DNA of 17,935 nucleotides, taken from assembly GCA_913054415.1 (NCBI GenBank), contig CAJXII010000017.1:1-17935 (forward strand), read 5' to 3'. The notes beneath the pieces are model-generated. The model was not told the origin of the DNA and searched no databases. It worked only from the letters and a program-made list of their open reading frames with translations. This DNA comes from an uncultured Arcobacter sp. (lineage in GTDB: Bacteria; Campylobacterota; Campylobacteria; Campylobacterales; Arcobacteraceae). Every line of letters starts with the position of its first letter. Within the stretch, counting starts at the first letter, position 1. The position numbers and the translations under genes were made by a program. This document shows, in pieces, positions 1 to 8,506 of the stretch.

Positions 1-29
1 AATACATAAATTATTTAAAAGAGGGATCG

Positions 30-305
30 ATGACATTTGTAGAGTTTAAAAAATTACTTTTAGATGCTGATATATCACTACCTAAGTTTAGTAAACTTAT
101 CAAAGTTAGTGAAAAAAATATTCAATCTTACAAACAAAAAGAGATGGTTCCTAATACTATCGCTGTTATAGCACAATGTTTTGCATATATGAAACAACAC
201 AATATAAATTATAAGTCATTAGTATATGATCTAAAACTAAAAGCAAAAACAAAAAAAGGGGCAGGTTTCTCATCAAAAGAGAAAAATAAAGATAAAGATA
301 AGTAG
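30..305 (+). CDS. small helix-turn-helix-like protein, hypothetical
   Basis: A 91-residue protein that I cannot assign to a named family. Residues about 5-65 look helical and resemble an XRE/Cro-type helix-turn-helix (FSKLIKVSEKNIQSYK, then a conserved-looking VPNTIAVIAQCF helix). The last 20 residues are very rich in lysine. A DNA- or RNA-binding role is therefore possible but is an inference. A purine-rich GAGGG ribosome site at 21-25 supports the ATG at 30. The gene ends two bases before the convergent mnmE stop codon. Its promoter lies outside the window, so it may be the last gene of an upstream unit. Confidence 0.7.
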   Translation: MTFVEFKKLLLDADISLPKFSKLIKVSEKNIQSYKQKEMVPNTIAVIAQCFAYMKQHNINYKSLVYDLKLKAKTKKGAGFSSKEKNKDKDK

Positions 306-314
306 CCCTACTTA
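299..314. terminator. short inverted repeat covering both convergent stop codons
   Basis: A perfect 7-bp inverted repeat (TAAGTAG-CC-CTACTTA) contains the TAG stop of the small plus-strand gene and the TAG stop of mnmE on the other strand. The stem is AT-rich, the loop is short and there is no clear T-tract, so a role in bidirectional termination is only a guess. It could also be chance symmetry of two stop codons. Confidence 0.25.
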
Positions 315-1651
315 CCTAAACAAAATTCACCAAACATTACATCTAGCATCTGTGTATGCTCATAAGGTCTAGTGATATTAGATATATGTTGTAGTGCTTC
401 AGTAATATGATAAGCAAAAAATTCCAACTCACCTGTTTGAAGTGGTGTAGTTGCTTTATTTATCTCATCAAGAGTAAATTGAACCTCTTGGACTTGATAT
501 TTTGATACTAAAATAATATCATCATTTCTAATTGTAGTTTTGTTTAAAATTGATTCTAGTTTTGCAATAATATTTTGAATATTATCTTTAGTATTTACTT
601 CTATATAATTAGGATCTATTTTTTTAATATCAAGCTTACTATTGAGATCTGATTTAGTAACTACAACAATCTTATCTTTTTGAGTTTGTTCTAAAATATC
701 TACAATTTGGGCATCTTCGCCATCAAATTCTCTGCTATTATCAAAAAGTGCTATAATAATATCTGCTTCTTCTATAGCATCTTTTGATTTTTCTATACCA
801 ATTCTTTCTATCTCATCACTTGCTTCTCTAATACCTGCTGTATCTATGATTTTAATAATATGAGTGCCTATTTTGATACTCTCTTCTATCGTATCTCTTG
901 TAGTTCCTGCTATATTGCTTACAATAGCACGATTGAAATTTAAAAGCTTATTTAATAAACTAGATTTACCAACATTTGGTTTACCAATAATAGCAACTTT
1001 AAAGCCATCTATTAGCCCCTCTCTTTGTTTGCTAGAGGATATTGTATTTGTTAGTTTTGATATAATATTTGAAAGTTTTTGTTCTATTTGTTGATATATA
1101 TCACTTGGTAAATCCTCTTCGGCATAATCAATATTTACCTCAGTATAAGCTAACATAAAAAGAAGATCTTCACGGATATTATGAACAAAATCTTTTAACT
1201 CCCCTTTTAGTTGTTTTGCCAACAATTTTACAGCATCTTCACTTTTTGCATCTATCATTTTTGATATAGCTTGAGCTTGAGTAAGATCAATTTTGTTATT
1301 TAAAAATGCTCTTTTTGAAAACTCTCCAGGATTTGCTAATCTTGCTCCATAAGAGATACAACTTTCTAATACTAAATTAGCAATAGCAATCCCACCATGA
1401 CATTGGAACTCTACAATATCTTCCCCTGTATAAGATGATGGATTTTTAAAGTATATTACCAAAGACTCATCTATTAATTCATCTTTAGCATCATAAAGTT
1501 TTGAAAGTGTTGCTAATCTTGGAGTAAGTTTAGTTTGTTTAGATATTTTTAAAGCAATCAGGAGTGAATCTTTACCACTTAATCTTATAATGGCAATAGA
1601 CCCTACTCCATGAGCAGTAGCAATAGCTACTATTGTGTCATTATTGATCAC
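308..1651 (-). CDS. mnmE: tRNA modification GTPase MnmE
   Basis: MnmE works with MnmG to make the (carboxymethyl)aminomethyl modification at the wobble uridine (U34) of tRNAs. The 447 residues match the usual length. An N-terminal folate-binding domain (about 1-118) is followed by a helical domain interrupted by the G domain. G1 is GKPNVGKSS (223-231), G2 is in TTRDT (250-254), G3 is DTAG (270-273) and G4 is TKSD. The protein ends in FCLGK, the family's C-terminal C-x-G-K motif with the reactive cysteine. The start is a GTG that overlaps the jag TGA stop by four bases (GTGA), so translation is probably coupled. It is the last gene of the rpmH-to-mnmE group. Confidence 0.97.
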   Translation of the reverse strand: MINNDTIVAIATAHGVGSIAIIRLSGKDSLLIALKISKQTKLTPRLATLSKLYDAKDELIDESLVIYFKNPSSYTGEDIVEFQCHGGIAIANLVLESCISYGARLANPGEFSKRAFLNNKIDLTQAQAISKMIDAKSEDAVKLLAKQLKGELKDFVHNIREDLLFMLAYTEVNIDYAEEDLPSDIYQQIEQKLSNIISKLTNTISSSKQREGLIDGFKVAIIGKPNVGKSSLLNKLLNFNRAIVSNIAGTTRDTIEESIKIGTHIIKIIDTAGIREASDEIERIGIEKSKDAIEEADIIIALFDNSREFDGEDAQIVDILEQTQKDKIVVVTKSDLNSKLDIKKIDPNYIEVNTKDNIQNIIAKLESILNKTTIRNDDIILVSKYQVQEVQFTLDEINKATTPLQTGELEFFAYHITEALQHISNITRPYEHTQMLDVMFGEFCLGK

Positions 1652-2481
1652 TGTTTTCTATACTCATTAACTAAAATATATTTTTCACCTTTTGATGTAG
1701 TTTTAACAGCTACATACATATCAGGAAATTCATCTCTTAGTTTTTTGAGTGCTATATGAACTAAAACACCATCTAAAAGTTTTGTTTTATAATATCTATC
1801 AACTTTAATAGTTTCTATTACAGGTCCTAAATAATTATATATAGCTTCCTCTTGTGTTTCTAAAAATTGAGCAACCTCAAGTCTAACCATAAGGTTATAT
1901 TTTTCATGAATCCAATTAAAAAGAATATAAGACAATGCTTTATATCTATATCCCTCTTTACCTATTAAAAGAGCAGCATCAGCACCATCAAATTTGATTA
2001 AAATATTTTTATCATCTATTATAGATACCTCAATAGGATCAATATCATAACATAGTGTTGCAAACAATCTATTTATATCTTCAGATATCTCTTTTTCCAC
2101 TTGAGCATTATCTTGGTTATTTTTTATAATAATTTTACTATTGATATGTTTCTCTTGTTTTTGGGTATAAAAATCATCAAAAATTTTATCTTTTTTTATA
2201 GGTTTTTTAGAGATTTTAGCACTTTTTTCTTCTGGCTCTTTTGTAGATTGCTTTATCTCTTTAGAAAATTTTTGGTGCTTATGCGGTGGTTTATTGTTTT
2301 CACTTTTGGCAGTTGCTATATATCGCACAGATATAATAGCCTCTTTTTTAAAAAATCCTAGAAATCCACTAGATGGCAACTGAATTACATCTATTTCTAA
2401 ATCAGTTACCGAACATTGAAAATGAGATGTAGCTTTTTCATAAGCTTCATCCAAAGTTTTTTCTTGAAATTGTTTCATCAT
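1648..2481 (-). CDS. jag: Jag/KhpB-type RNA-binding protein
   Basis: This protein is encoded directly after YidC, the usual place of jag (SpoIIIJ-associated protein). Residues about 1-50 form the Jag-N domain, including FLGFFKKEAII. A lysine-rich, low-complexity linker follows (about 60-130), then a KH domain with a GKEGYRY loop and a C-terminal R3H-like domain ending in KTTSKGEKYILVNEY. I do not see the classical R-x3-H signature clearly in the last domain, so it may be degenerate. The start is uncertain: GTG at 2487, ATG at 2481 and ATG at 2478 are in frame. AAGG at 2490-2487 lies too close for the GTG and favours one of the two ATGs; homologues as I recall them begin MK, which fits 2478. 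The function is RNA binding linked to cell-envelope control, of uncertain detail. Confidence 0.9.
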   Translation of the reverse strand: MMKQFQEKTLDEAYEKATSHFQCSVTDLEIDVIQLPSSGFLGFFKKEAIISVRYIATAKSENNKPPHKHQKFSKEIKQSTKEPEEKSAKISKKPIKKDKIFDDFYTQKQEKHINSKIIIKNNQDNAQVEKEISEDINRLFATLCYDIDPIEVSIIDDKNILIKFDGADAALLIGKEGYRYKALSYILFNWIHEKYNLMVRLEVAQFLETQEEAIYNYLGPVIETIKVDRYYKTKLLDGVLVHIALKKLRDEFPDMYVAVKTTSKGEKYILVNEYRKQ

Positions 2482-2489
2482 CAACACCT

Positions 2490-4139
2490 TTATTTTTTAT
2501 GTTTATGTTCTAAATGTTCCTTATGTTTTAAAGCTTTTTTTGCTTCAAATAATTTATTGATATAGTATTGTTGCCCTACTGTAAATAAGTTATTTACAAA
2601 CCAATATAATGTAAGACCAGCTGGGAACCATAAGAAAAAGATTGTAAATATCACAGGCAATGCCATAAACATTTTTTTCTGAGTCTCATCTTGTATCTGA
2701 TTTGGTGTAATTTTTTGTTGAACAAACATAGTTATACCCATAAGTATTGGTAATACATAATATGGATCCATAGCTGCCAAATCATGAATCCATAATATCC
2801 AAGGAGCACCTTTTAACTCAATAGCATTTAATAAAACTCTATACAAAGAGAAAAAGATAGGTATTTGTAACATTATAGGTAAACATCCACCCATAGGATT
2901 TGCACCCTCTTTTTTATATAACTCCATCATATGCATAGATGATTTTTGTTTATCACCTTTGTATTTCTCTTGAATTTGCTTAATTTTTGGAGCTAACTCT
3001 TTTAGTTTGTTCATACTTACCATACCTTTGTATGATAATGGATATAAAATAAGTTTGATCAAAATTGTAACTATTACAATTGTCCAACCCCAGTTTCCTA
3101 TATAACTATAAATAAATTGTAAAATATGAAACATAGGTTTAGAGATAAATGTAAACCAACCATATTCTATCACTTTTGTTAATTGTGGATCTAATTTATG
3201 TAAAGTATTATACTCTTTTGGTCCAGCATAACCATCTAATTCTAATTTGCCTTTACCATGTATGAAAACTTGTGGATTTTCATCTTTATCTGGCATAATA
3301 GAAAGTTCCATACTTCTTTTCATATTATATAGCACAGTTGCATAATATCTATCAAATGATGATGCAACTTTAATACCTACATAATTAGTTGTTTTATCTG
3401 CTTTTCCATCTTTTATAACTTCAGTTGTCCCATCATTTTTATATAACAATACTCCATGAACAGTCATCTGATCAGTAATAACATTTGGTCTATAACCATT
3501 TGTGATAAAATATGGTTCGTTGTTGGTTACATCTATTGTGATATGATAATGCCCATCTGGGAAAAATTTAATATTTTTGGTTACAACCACTTTAGATAAT
3601 TTTTGAGTAAGAGTTAAAACAGTTGCACTTTTTGTAACATCCAATTTACTACTTGAAGCTACAACAGGTGTAGTAAAAGCTTCAGTATTTAGTTTTTCAT
3701 CTGAAAATCTAACCTCTAAAGGTTTAAGTTGCTTAGCAGTAAAAAGCTTTATCTTCTTACCATCTTTTGTTTTATATTGTAGATCATCAAGTGTTACTTG
3801 TGCAATTCTTCCTAATTTATCTATTTGAAACTCATTATGTTGTGTTACAATAGTAGATATTATATCTCTTTTATCTACAGATTTTGTATCTGGAGCAGTT
3901 GCTATTTTAGCATCTTTTGTATCGCTAGTTGGTGCTATTTTTGTATCAACTTGCGGAGTTTGATGTTTAGCATTAATACTATTTGTTTGTTTCGCTTTTT
4001 GTAATGCTTGAGCATGCTCTTGTTGTGGTTGGATATACAAAAAATCATAAGCTATAAAAAAAGCAAACGACAATAAAGTTGCTAATAAAATTCTTTTTTG
4101 TGTATCTTGTTTGTTCAATGTGTTATCATTAATTCCCAT
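2490..4139 (-). CDS. yidC: membrane protein insertase YidC
   Basis: YidC inserts and folds inner-membrane proteins, alone or with SecYEG. The 549-residue protein has the Gram-negative layout: an N-terminal membrane segment (about 17-35), a Lys/Thr/Asp-rich linker, a large periplasmic beta domain (about 95-330), and the conserved C-terminal membrane core. That core starts near FHILQFIYSYIGNWGWTIV and contains MGGCLPIMLQIPIFFSLYR and PNQIQDETQKKMF. The C-terminus is a basic, histidine- and lysine-rich tail suited to ribosome binding. Its start codon lies inside the end of yidD (11-bp overlap), and it sits directly upstream of jag. Confidence 0.97.
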   Translation of the reverse strand: MGINDNTLNKQDTQKRILLATLLSFAFFIAYDFLYIQPQQEHAQALQKAKQTNSINAKHQTPQVDTKIAPTSDTKDAKIATAPDTKSVDKRDIISTIVTQHNEFQIDKLGRIAQVTLDDLQYKTKDGKKIKLFTAKQLKPLEVRFSDEKLNTEAFTTPVVASSSKLDVTKSATVLTLTQKLSKVVVTKNIKFFPDGHYHITIDVTNNEPYFITNGYRPNVITDQMTVHGVLLYKNDGTTEVIKDGKADKTTNYVGIKVASSFDRYYATVLYNMKRSMELSIMPDKDENPQVFIHGKGKLELDGYAGPKEYNTLHKLDPQLTKVIEYGWFTFISKPMFHILQFIYSYIGNWGWTIVIVTILIKLILYPLSYKGMVSMNKLKELAPKIKQIQEKYKGDKQKSSMHMMELYKKEGANPMGGCLPIMLQIPIFFSLYRVLLNAIELKGAPWILWIHDLAAMDPYYVLPILMGITMFVQQKITPNQIQDETQKKMFMALPVIFTIFFLWFPAGLTLYWFVNNLFTVGQQYYINKLFEAKKALKHKEHLEHKHKK

Positions 4140-4458
4140 GTTTAAAATCCTGACTTTGTATTATTAAATAATTATCTTTTTTAGTTGGTATAAACCAATA
4201 TTTTACATCTATTTTTTTATATTGGACATTTTTCAAATCTTTTTTTATCTGTGGATAATCAAATCCACCTTCAAAAAGTTGATTGCATCTTAAAACTCTA
4301 AGAGTTGAATAATAAAACGCCAATAATATATTGTTATGTTCAAACTGCAACTTTGCATAGTGTGAACATGTTGGATAATATCTGCAACTTCCAAATGAAA
4401 ATATAGTCAAAAACTTTTGATAAAATTTTAAAACTAAAAGTAATAACTTTCTTATCAT
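4129..4458 (-). CDS. yidD: membrane protein insertion efficiency factor YidD
   Basis: A 109-residue member of the YidD (DUF37) family, which helps YidC-dependent insertion at the cytoplasmic face of the membrane. It shows an amphipathic N-terminal helix (LLLLVLKFYQKFL) and the family signature with cysteines in CRYYPTCSHYA, followed by RCNQLFEGGFDYP. The C-terminal tail after residue 75 is longer than in the minimal family members. It lies between rnpA and yidC, the usual position. I see no clear Shine-Dalgarno sequence before its ATG, so it may depend on translation of rnpA, which ends 12 bp upstream. Confidence 0.93.
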   Translation of the reverse strand: MIRKLLLLVLKFYQKFLTIFSFGSCRYYPTCSHYAKLQFEHNNILLAFYYSTLRVLRCNQLFEGGFDYPQIKKDLKNVQYKKIDVKYWFIPTKKDNYLIIQSQDFKHGN

Positions 4459-4470
4459 AGTATTATATCG

Positions 4471-4809
4471 TTATAAAAATAAATTTAATCTTTTCATAGT
4501 CCAGATAAAATCTTTTTTTAAAGATTTATAATCTTTAGTTTTGATCATATCCTTGACCACTACGATATATTTACCATTTTGAAGTTTTGATTCAAATTCT
4601 AAAAAAAGAGCTTTTATTCTTCTTCTTGATCTGTTTCTTACTACAGCATTTCCAACTTTTTTGGATGTAACGACTGCAACATCAAGGCTTTTTGTATTAC
4701 CTTGAAAAAAAGCGATAAAAGAGCTACTATGCCACTTTTTACCGCTTTTATAAATTTTGTTAAATTCTTTAGAATTATTAATTCTATGAGATTTATCTAA
4801 ACAGCTAAT
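4471..4809 (-). CDS. rnpA: RNase P protein component, apparently starting at ATT
   Basis: The protein subunit of RNase P, which trims the 5' leader of tRNA precursors together with the catalytic RNA. Translating the minus strand by hand gives a full-length product of 112 residues. It has the family core VTSKKVGNAVVRNRSRRRIK, preceded by SHRINNSKEFNKIYKSGKKW and ending in KRLNLFL. No ATG, GTG or TTG exists in frame between the upstream in-frame stop (TAG at 4818-4816) and the core. The only near-cognate codon is ATT at 4809-4807, with AAAGG at 4823-4819 at a suitable distance. This start would overlap the end of rpmH by 13 bp in another frame. The alternative is a frameshift from rpmH or a sequence error. 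The identity is firm; the start is an inference. Confidence 0.9.
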   Translation of the reverse strand: MSCLDKSHRINNSKEFNKIYKSGKKWHSSSFIAFFQGNTKSLDVAVVTSKKVGNAVVRNRSRRRIKALFLEFESKLQNGKYIVVVKDMIKTKDYKSLKKDFIWTMKRLNLFL

Positions 4810-4931
4810 CTTTTTCTACCTTTAGCTCTTCTAGCTTTGATAACTTTTCTTCCATTTTTAGTAGCCATTCTTACTCTAAAACCATGTGTTCTTTTTCTTG
4901 GTGTGTTATGCGGTTGATATGTTCTTTTCAT
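4797..4931 (-). CDS. rpmH: 50S ribosomal protein L34
   Basis: A 44-residue basic protein with the L34 signature: MKRTYQPHNTPRKRTHGFRV at the N-terminus, then MATKNGRKVIKARRAKGRKR. It is a component of the large ribosomal subunit. AAGGA lies 7 bp before the ATG, and a TATAAT promoter element lies just upstream. It is the first gene of the rpmH-rnpA-yidD-yidC-jag-mnmE group, an order known from Campylobacterota and many other bacteria. Its 3' end overlaps the presumed start of rnpA. Confidence 0.97.
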   Translation of the reverse strand: MKRTYQPHNTPRKRTHGFRVRMATKNGRKVIKARRAKGRKRLAV

Positions 4932-4962
4932 ACATTTTTCCTTTGTTTAAATTAAGTTTGCG

Positions 4963-4968
4963 ATTATA
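4963..4968 (-). promoter_or_regulatory. -10 element upstream of rpmH
   Basis: A perfect TATAAT on the minus strand (4968 to 4963) would place the transcription start about 25 bp before the rpmH ATG. There is no clear -35 box, as is common for Campylobacterota sigma70 promoters. It lies in the short gap between the MFS gene and rpmH and probably drives the whole group down to mnmE. Confidence 0.6.
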
Positions 4969-5000
4969 ATTAAATATTGCTTAATTTTAGTTGAATAGTA

Positions 5001-6344
5001 TTATTGCAACATCTCTTTTATACGATTTTCATCTATTTTAGTAGAATCATATTTAACAATCACTAATTTTTCTGTATTATTTATATACCATTCTATACAA
5101 CCATCAACACTATCTAGTTTGATATAATTATCCTCATTGGTATTATCTACATGGATATATACATTTTTGGTTTTAGCTGGATTTGGTAAAGTTAAAATAA
5201 GAGCTATCCATAATACACAAATGATTAAAATACCAATAGCAATAGAACTAAGTGGCATCTTATCTAAATATACTCCACCCACAAATCCACCTATAAAAGT
5301 TCCAAAATATCCAAAACTATTAAATACACCTAAAACTGCTCCTCTTTGATTGACTCTAGCATATCTAGTAGTTAAAGATTGCATAATAGGCTCATGCATA
5401 TTAAATCCTATAAAAAATATAATTATTGCAATAGCAAAAAGTGTCCAGCTTTTATTTGTAGTATCATCTAAAGAGATTGTAGCTCCACTTATACTTATAA
5501 GATAATATGACAATCCAAAAAATACAATACCAACAATCAGCACTTGTTTAAACATACCTTTTTTTTCTGATAAAATAGCAGCAGGTGCCATAGCTAAAAT
5601 ACCAGCTATCATAGCTGGAAGATATATTTTCCACAATTCACTTATTTGCCACCCATAAGTTTTAGTTAAAACAATAGGTATTATCATAAAAGCAAATGTC
5701 ATCATACCTTTTTGTAACATATTTGTAATATTCATCTTGATTAAATTACCATTTACCAAAAATCCAAATCTATCTTTGTTATGATATGTATGTATAATAT
5801 GTGGAGCATCTGGAACGAATTTGACTAAAACTACAATAGAAAATAAAGCCAAAAAAGCAACTATCCAAAATAAACTACTAACACCCAATGCTGATCCTAT
5901 TACAGGTCCAGCTATCATAGATACTGCAAAACTCAATGCTATACTTCCACCCATTGTTGCCATAGCTTTTGGTCTTTGTTCCTCTTTTACTAGATCACTA
6001 ATCATAGCAGTTACTACTGAACCTATCGCTCCAGCACCTTGCAAAAATCTTCCTAAAAGTAGTGTAGGTATATCTGTAGCAATAGCAGCAAAAATAGATC
6101 CAATAGCAAAAACTAAAAGTCCTGTAATAATTGTCCCTTTTCTTCCTAGCTTATCACTCATAATCCCAAAAGGCACTTGAAATAACATCTGTGTAATAGC
6201 ATATCCACCTATTACTATTCCTACTATTGTATTATTTGCTCCTGGCATACTAAGAGCATATACAGAGATAACAGGTAAAACTATAAACAATCCTAAAAAT
6301 CGAAGTGCGATAATAGCATTTAATGGCATGATAGATTTAATCAT
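5001..6344 (-). CDS. MFS transporter, YajR-like, with C-terminal soluble domain
   Basis: A major facilitator superfamily protein of 447 residues with about 12 hydrophobic segments. The loop between helices 2 and 3 carries the motif A sequence GIMSDKLGRKG, and LGRFLQGAGAIGS resembles motifs B/C of proton-driven exporters. The last ~55 residues after the membrane part form a small soluble domain (VYIHVDNTNEDNYIKL ... IVKYDSTKIDENRIKEML). This looks like the ferredoxin-fold YAM domain of E. coli YajR, and the combination suggests a YajR-type drug/proton antiporter. The substrate is unknown. AGGAG lies 5 bp before the ATG. It is divergent from rdgB and lies upstream of rpmH without an evident link in function. 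Confidence 0.88.
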   Translation of the reverse strand: MIKSIMPLNAIIALRFLGLFIVLPVISVYALSMPGANNTIVGIVIGGYAITQMLFQVPFGIMSDKLGRKGTIITGLLVFAIGSIFAAIATDIPTLLLGRFLQGAGAIGSVVTAMISDLVKEEQRPKAMATMGGSIALSFAVSMIAGPVIGSALGVSSLFWIVAFLALFSIVVLVKFVPDAPHIIHTYHNKDRFGFLVNGNLIKMNITNMLQKGMMTFAFMIIPIVLTKTYGWQISELWKIYLPAMIAGILAMAPAAILSEKKGMFKQVLIVGIVFFGLSYYLISISGATISLDDTTNKSWTLFAIAIIIFFIGFNMHEPIMQSLTTRYARVNQRGAVLGVFNSFGYFGTFIGGFVGGVYLDKMPLSSIAIGILIICVLWIALILTLPNPAKTKNVYIHVDNTNEDNYIKLDSVDGCIEWYINNTEKLVIVKYDSTKIDENRIKEMLQ

Positions 6345-6375
6345 ATCTTCTCCTAATATATGTTATGATTTGGGG

Positions 6376-6381
6376 ATTATA
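6376..6381 (-). promoter_or_regulatory. -10 element of the MFS gene
   Basis: TATAAT on the minus strand (6381 to 6376) gives a 5' leader of about 25 bases with a good AGGAG ribosome site. The same 57-bp gap must also hold the divergent rdgB promoter. A TATATC at 6379-6384 on the plus strand would leave a very short leader for rdgB, so that promoter remains unclear. Confidence 0.5.
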
Positions 6382-6401
6382 TCAAAATAAGGTTAAAAAC
6401 T

Positions 6402-6992
6402 ATGAAAATTATTATAGCATCTAGCAATCAAGGTAAAATCAAAGAGTTTGAACAACTTTTACCAAATATAGATATAAAACCATATACACACTATTTGGAA
6501 AAATTTGAGATTGAAGAAACAGGATCAAGCTTTCAAGAAAATGCTATTATTAAAGCAAAAGCTATATATGATAAACTTCCAAACAAAAAAGATATAGTTG
6601 TTATATCAGATGATAGTGGTATAAGTGTTTGTGCATTAAACAATGAACCAAACATATATAGTGCAAGATATGCCAAACCAGATGCAACAGATGATGAAAA
6701 TAACCAAAAATTAATCTTTAAACTAAAAGAGAAACATCTTACAAAAACACCAGCATACTATACAGCTTCAATAGCTTTAATATACAACAATCAGATTTTT
6801 ACCACTCATGGTTGGATGTGGGGAGATGTGATCGATACTCTAAAAGGAGATGGGGGATTTGGTTATGATCCTATGTTTATACCTACAGGTTTTGATAAAA
6901 CTTTAGGTGAGTTGGATCCTACTATAAAAAAAGGTATAAGTCATAGAACAAAAGCACTAAATCTTGCTTTAAAAATACTCAAATTATTTTAA
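6402..6992 (+). CDS. rdgB: non-canonical purine NTP pyrophosphatase (RdgB/HAM1)
   Basis: This house-cleaning enzyme hydrolyses ITP, dITP and XTP to the monophosphate and pyrophosphate, keeping deaminated purines out of nucleic acids. The 196 residues fit the family. The substrate loop SSNQGK is at 7-12, the metal site SDDSG at 69-73, and GDGGFGYDPMFIP and SHRTKAL are the conserved C-terminal motifs. AAGG precedes the ATG by 9 bp. The last nine bases overlap the end of the convergent modC gene. Confidence 0.96.
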   Translation: MKIIIASSNQGKIKEFEQLLPNIDIKPYTHYLEKFEIEETGSSFQENAIIKAKAIYDKLPNKKDIVVISDDSGISVCALNNEPNIYSARYAKPDATDDENNQKLIFKLKEKHLTKTPAYYTASIALIYNNQIFTTHGWMWGDVIDTLKGDGGFGYDPMFIPTGFDKTLGELDPTIKKGISHRTKALNLALKILKLF

Positions 6993-7820
6993 ACTCAAAT
7001 TTGAAGTATCTAAACTTATAGTATCGCCAATAGATAGACTTTTTATATCTTCACTAGAAAGTTTGATTTGAAAAATCTGTTTGTTTGCTGTTACTATTGC
7101 GATATTGTTATTTTTGATAATATCTAATATCTCAACCTCAAATGAAAAACTATCTTTTGTATTTGTTTTTAATAATATATCTTTATTATTTGAATCTTTG
7201 ATAATTTTACCATCTTCTAAAACTATCGCTCTTGTAGATAACTTATATATCTCACTTGGATCGTGACTTACCATAATAATAGTAGTGTTAAACTCTTTAT
7301 GTAAAAATAATATCTCATCTTGTAGTTTTGCTCTCATAGATGGATCAAGTGCAGATAATGGCTCATCCATTAACACAAGTTGTGGTTTATTCATAAAAGC
7401 TCTTGCTAAACTTACCCTTTGTTTTTGCCCACCACTTAAACTATTTGGAAGCCTATTTTTTAGATTTGTTAGCTCTGTGATTTTAAGTAGATGATCTGCT
7501 AAAGTTTTATCATTATTTACAAATAATAAATTATCTTGAATTGTCATATTTTCAAAAAGTGCATAATCTTGAAATACAAAACCTATCTCTCTTTGTTGTG
7601 GTGCTAATATTTTGTCTTGATTTAACCAAATATTATTATCTATTTGTATAACTCCATTTGCTTTTTCAAGTCCTGCTAATATCCTTAAAAATGTAGTTTT
7701 ACCACTTCCGCTTTTACCAGATATTGCTAAAAACTCACCCTTTGATATTTCTATATCAATATTTAAGTTCATAACTCCATTAGCACCATAAAGTTGTTTA
7801 TTAATATCTATTTTTATCAT
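6984..7820 (-). CDS. modC: molybdate ABC transporter, ATP-binding protein ModC
   Basis: The ATPase of the molybdate importer encoded with ModB and ModA. The 278 residues include Walker A GKSGSGKTT (35-43), a Q-loop (FVFQDYALF), the ABC signature LSGGQ (128-132), Walker B LVLMDEP (148-154) and a switch histidine in MVSHDPSEI. A short C-terminal TOBE/MOP-like domain (about 212-278) could bind oxyanion. The protein is clearly shorter than E. coli ModC, as I recall it about 350 residues, so only one MOP-like module fits. The ATG overlaps the modB TGA by four bases. The gene could in principle serve tungstate; the sequence does not decide this. Confidence 0.93.
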   Translation of the reverse strand: MIKIDINKQLYGANGVMNLNIDIEISKGEFLAISGKSGSGKTTFLRILAGLEKANGVIQIDNNIWLNQDKILAPQQREIGFVFQDYALFENMTIQDNLLFVNNDKTLADHLLKITELTNLKNRLPNSLSGGQKQRVSLARAFMNKPQLVLMDEPLSALDPSMRAKLQDEILFLHKEFNTTIIMVSHDPSEIYKLSTRAIVLEDGKIIKDSNNKDILLKTNTKDSFSFEVEILDIIKNNNIAIVTANKQIFQIKLSSEDIKSLSIGDTISLDTSNLSLK

Positions 7821-8506
7821 AATCCAAACTTCTTATTTTGTTTTGCATTAAATATATAAACACTAAGTAAAACTAAAAAACTCATAACAATCATAATCCC
7901 ACTATATATATGAGCAGTAGTATAATCCATAGTTTCAACCATCTCATATATAGCAACAGAAGCTACTTTTGTATCTGATGGTATGCTTCCACCTACCATC
8001 AAAACAACACCAAACTCACCAACAGTATGTGCAAATGTAATAATGATCGCTGTCCTTAGTGCAGGTTTGATATTTGGCAATGCTACTTTGAAAATTGTAG
8101 TCAATCTACTTTTACCTGCTATATATGAAGCTTCAATCATACTTTTATTTAAACTTTCAAATCCATTTTGAATAGGTTGCACCATAAAAGGTAATGAATA
8201 GAAACAACTAGCTACAACTAACCCTGTAAAACTAAATACCAATTTGATATTAAAAACATCATTAAAAAAAGCACCAATAGGTGAGTTTTGAGATAATAAT
8301 ATAAGAATATAAAATCCCAATACCGATGGTGGCAATACAATAGGCAATGCAGTTAAAGCTTCCAAAAATGGTTTGAGTTTAGATTTTGTTTGAGATAGAT
8401 ACCAAGCCAATGGCAAACTTATGATAAATAAAATCACACTTGTAATAGAAGCTAATTTAAAAGATAATACAAAAGGTGTAAAATCTATAGAAGTTATATC
8501 TATCAT
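7817..8506 (-). CDS. modB: molybdate ABC transporter, permease ModB
   Basis: The inner-membrane channel subunit of the molybdate importer. The 229 residues contain about five hydrophobic helices. The EAA loop that contacts ModC is visible as EASYIAGKSRLTTIFKVALP, followed by the family sequence HTVGEFGVVLMVGGSIP. Its ATG shares one base with the modA stop (TAATG) and its end overlaps modC, so the three genes are translationally coupled. Length and motifs are those of ordinary ModB proteins. Confidence 0.95.
   Translation of the reverse strand: MIDITSIDFTPFVLSFKLASITSVILFIISLPLAWYLSQTKSKLKPFLEALTALPIVLPPSVLGFYILILLSQNSPIGAFFNDVFNIKLVFSFTGLVVASCFYSLPFMVQPIQNGFESLNKSMIEASYIAGKSRLTTIFKVALPNIKPALRTAIIITFAHTVGEFGVVLMVGGSIPSDTKVASVAIYEMVETMDYTTAHIYSGIMIVMSFLVLLSVYIFNAKQNKKFGL

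Noticed and set aside
864..1094. Open frame on the plus strand inside mnmE
   Set aside because: It is the mirror of the conserved G domain of MnmE, has no ribosome site and shows a composition typical of antisense shadows.
5821..6180. 119-codon open frame antisense to the MFS gene
   Set aside because: It is fully explained by the membrane protein on the other strand; no start signal and no recognisable domain.
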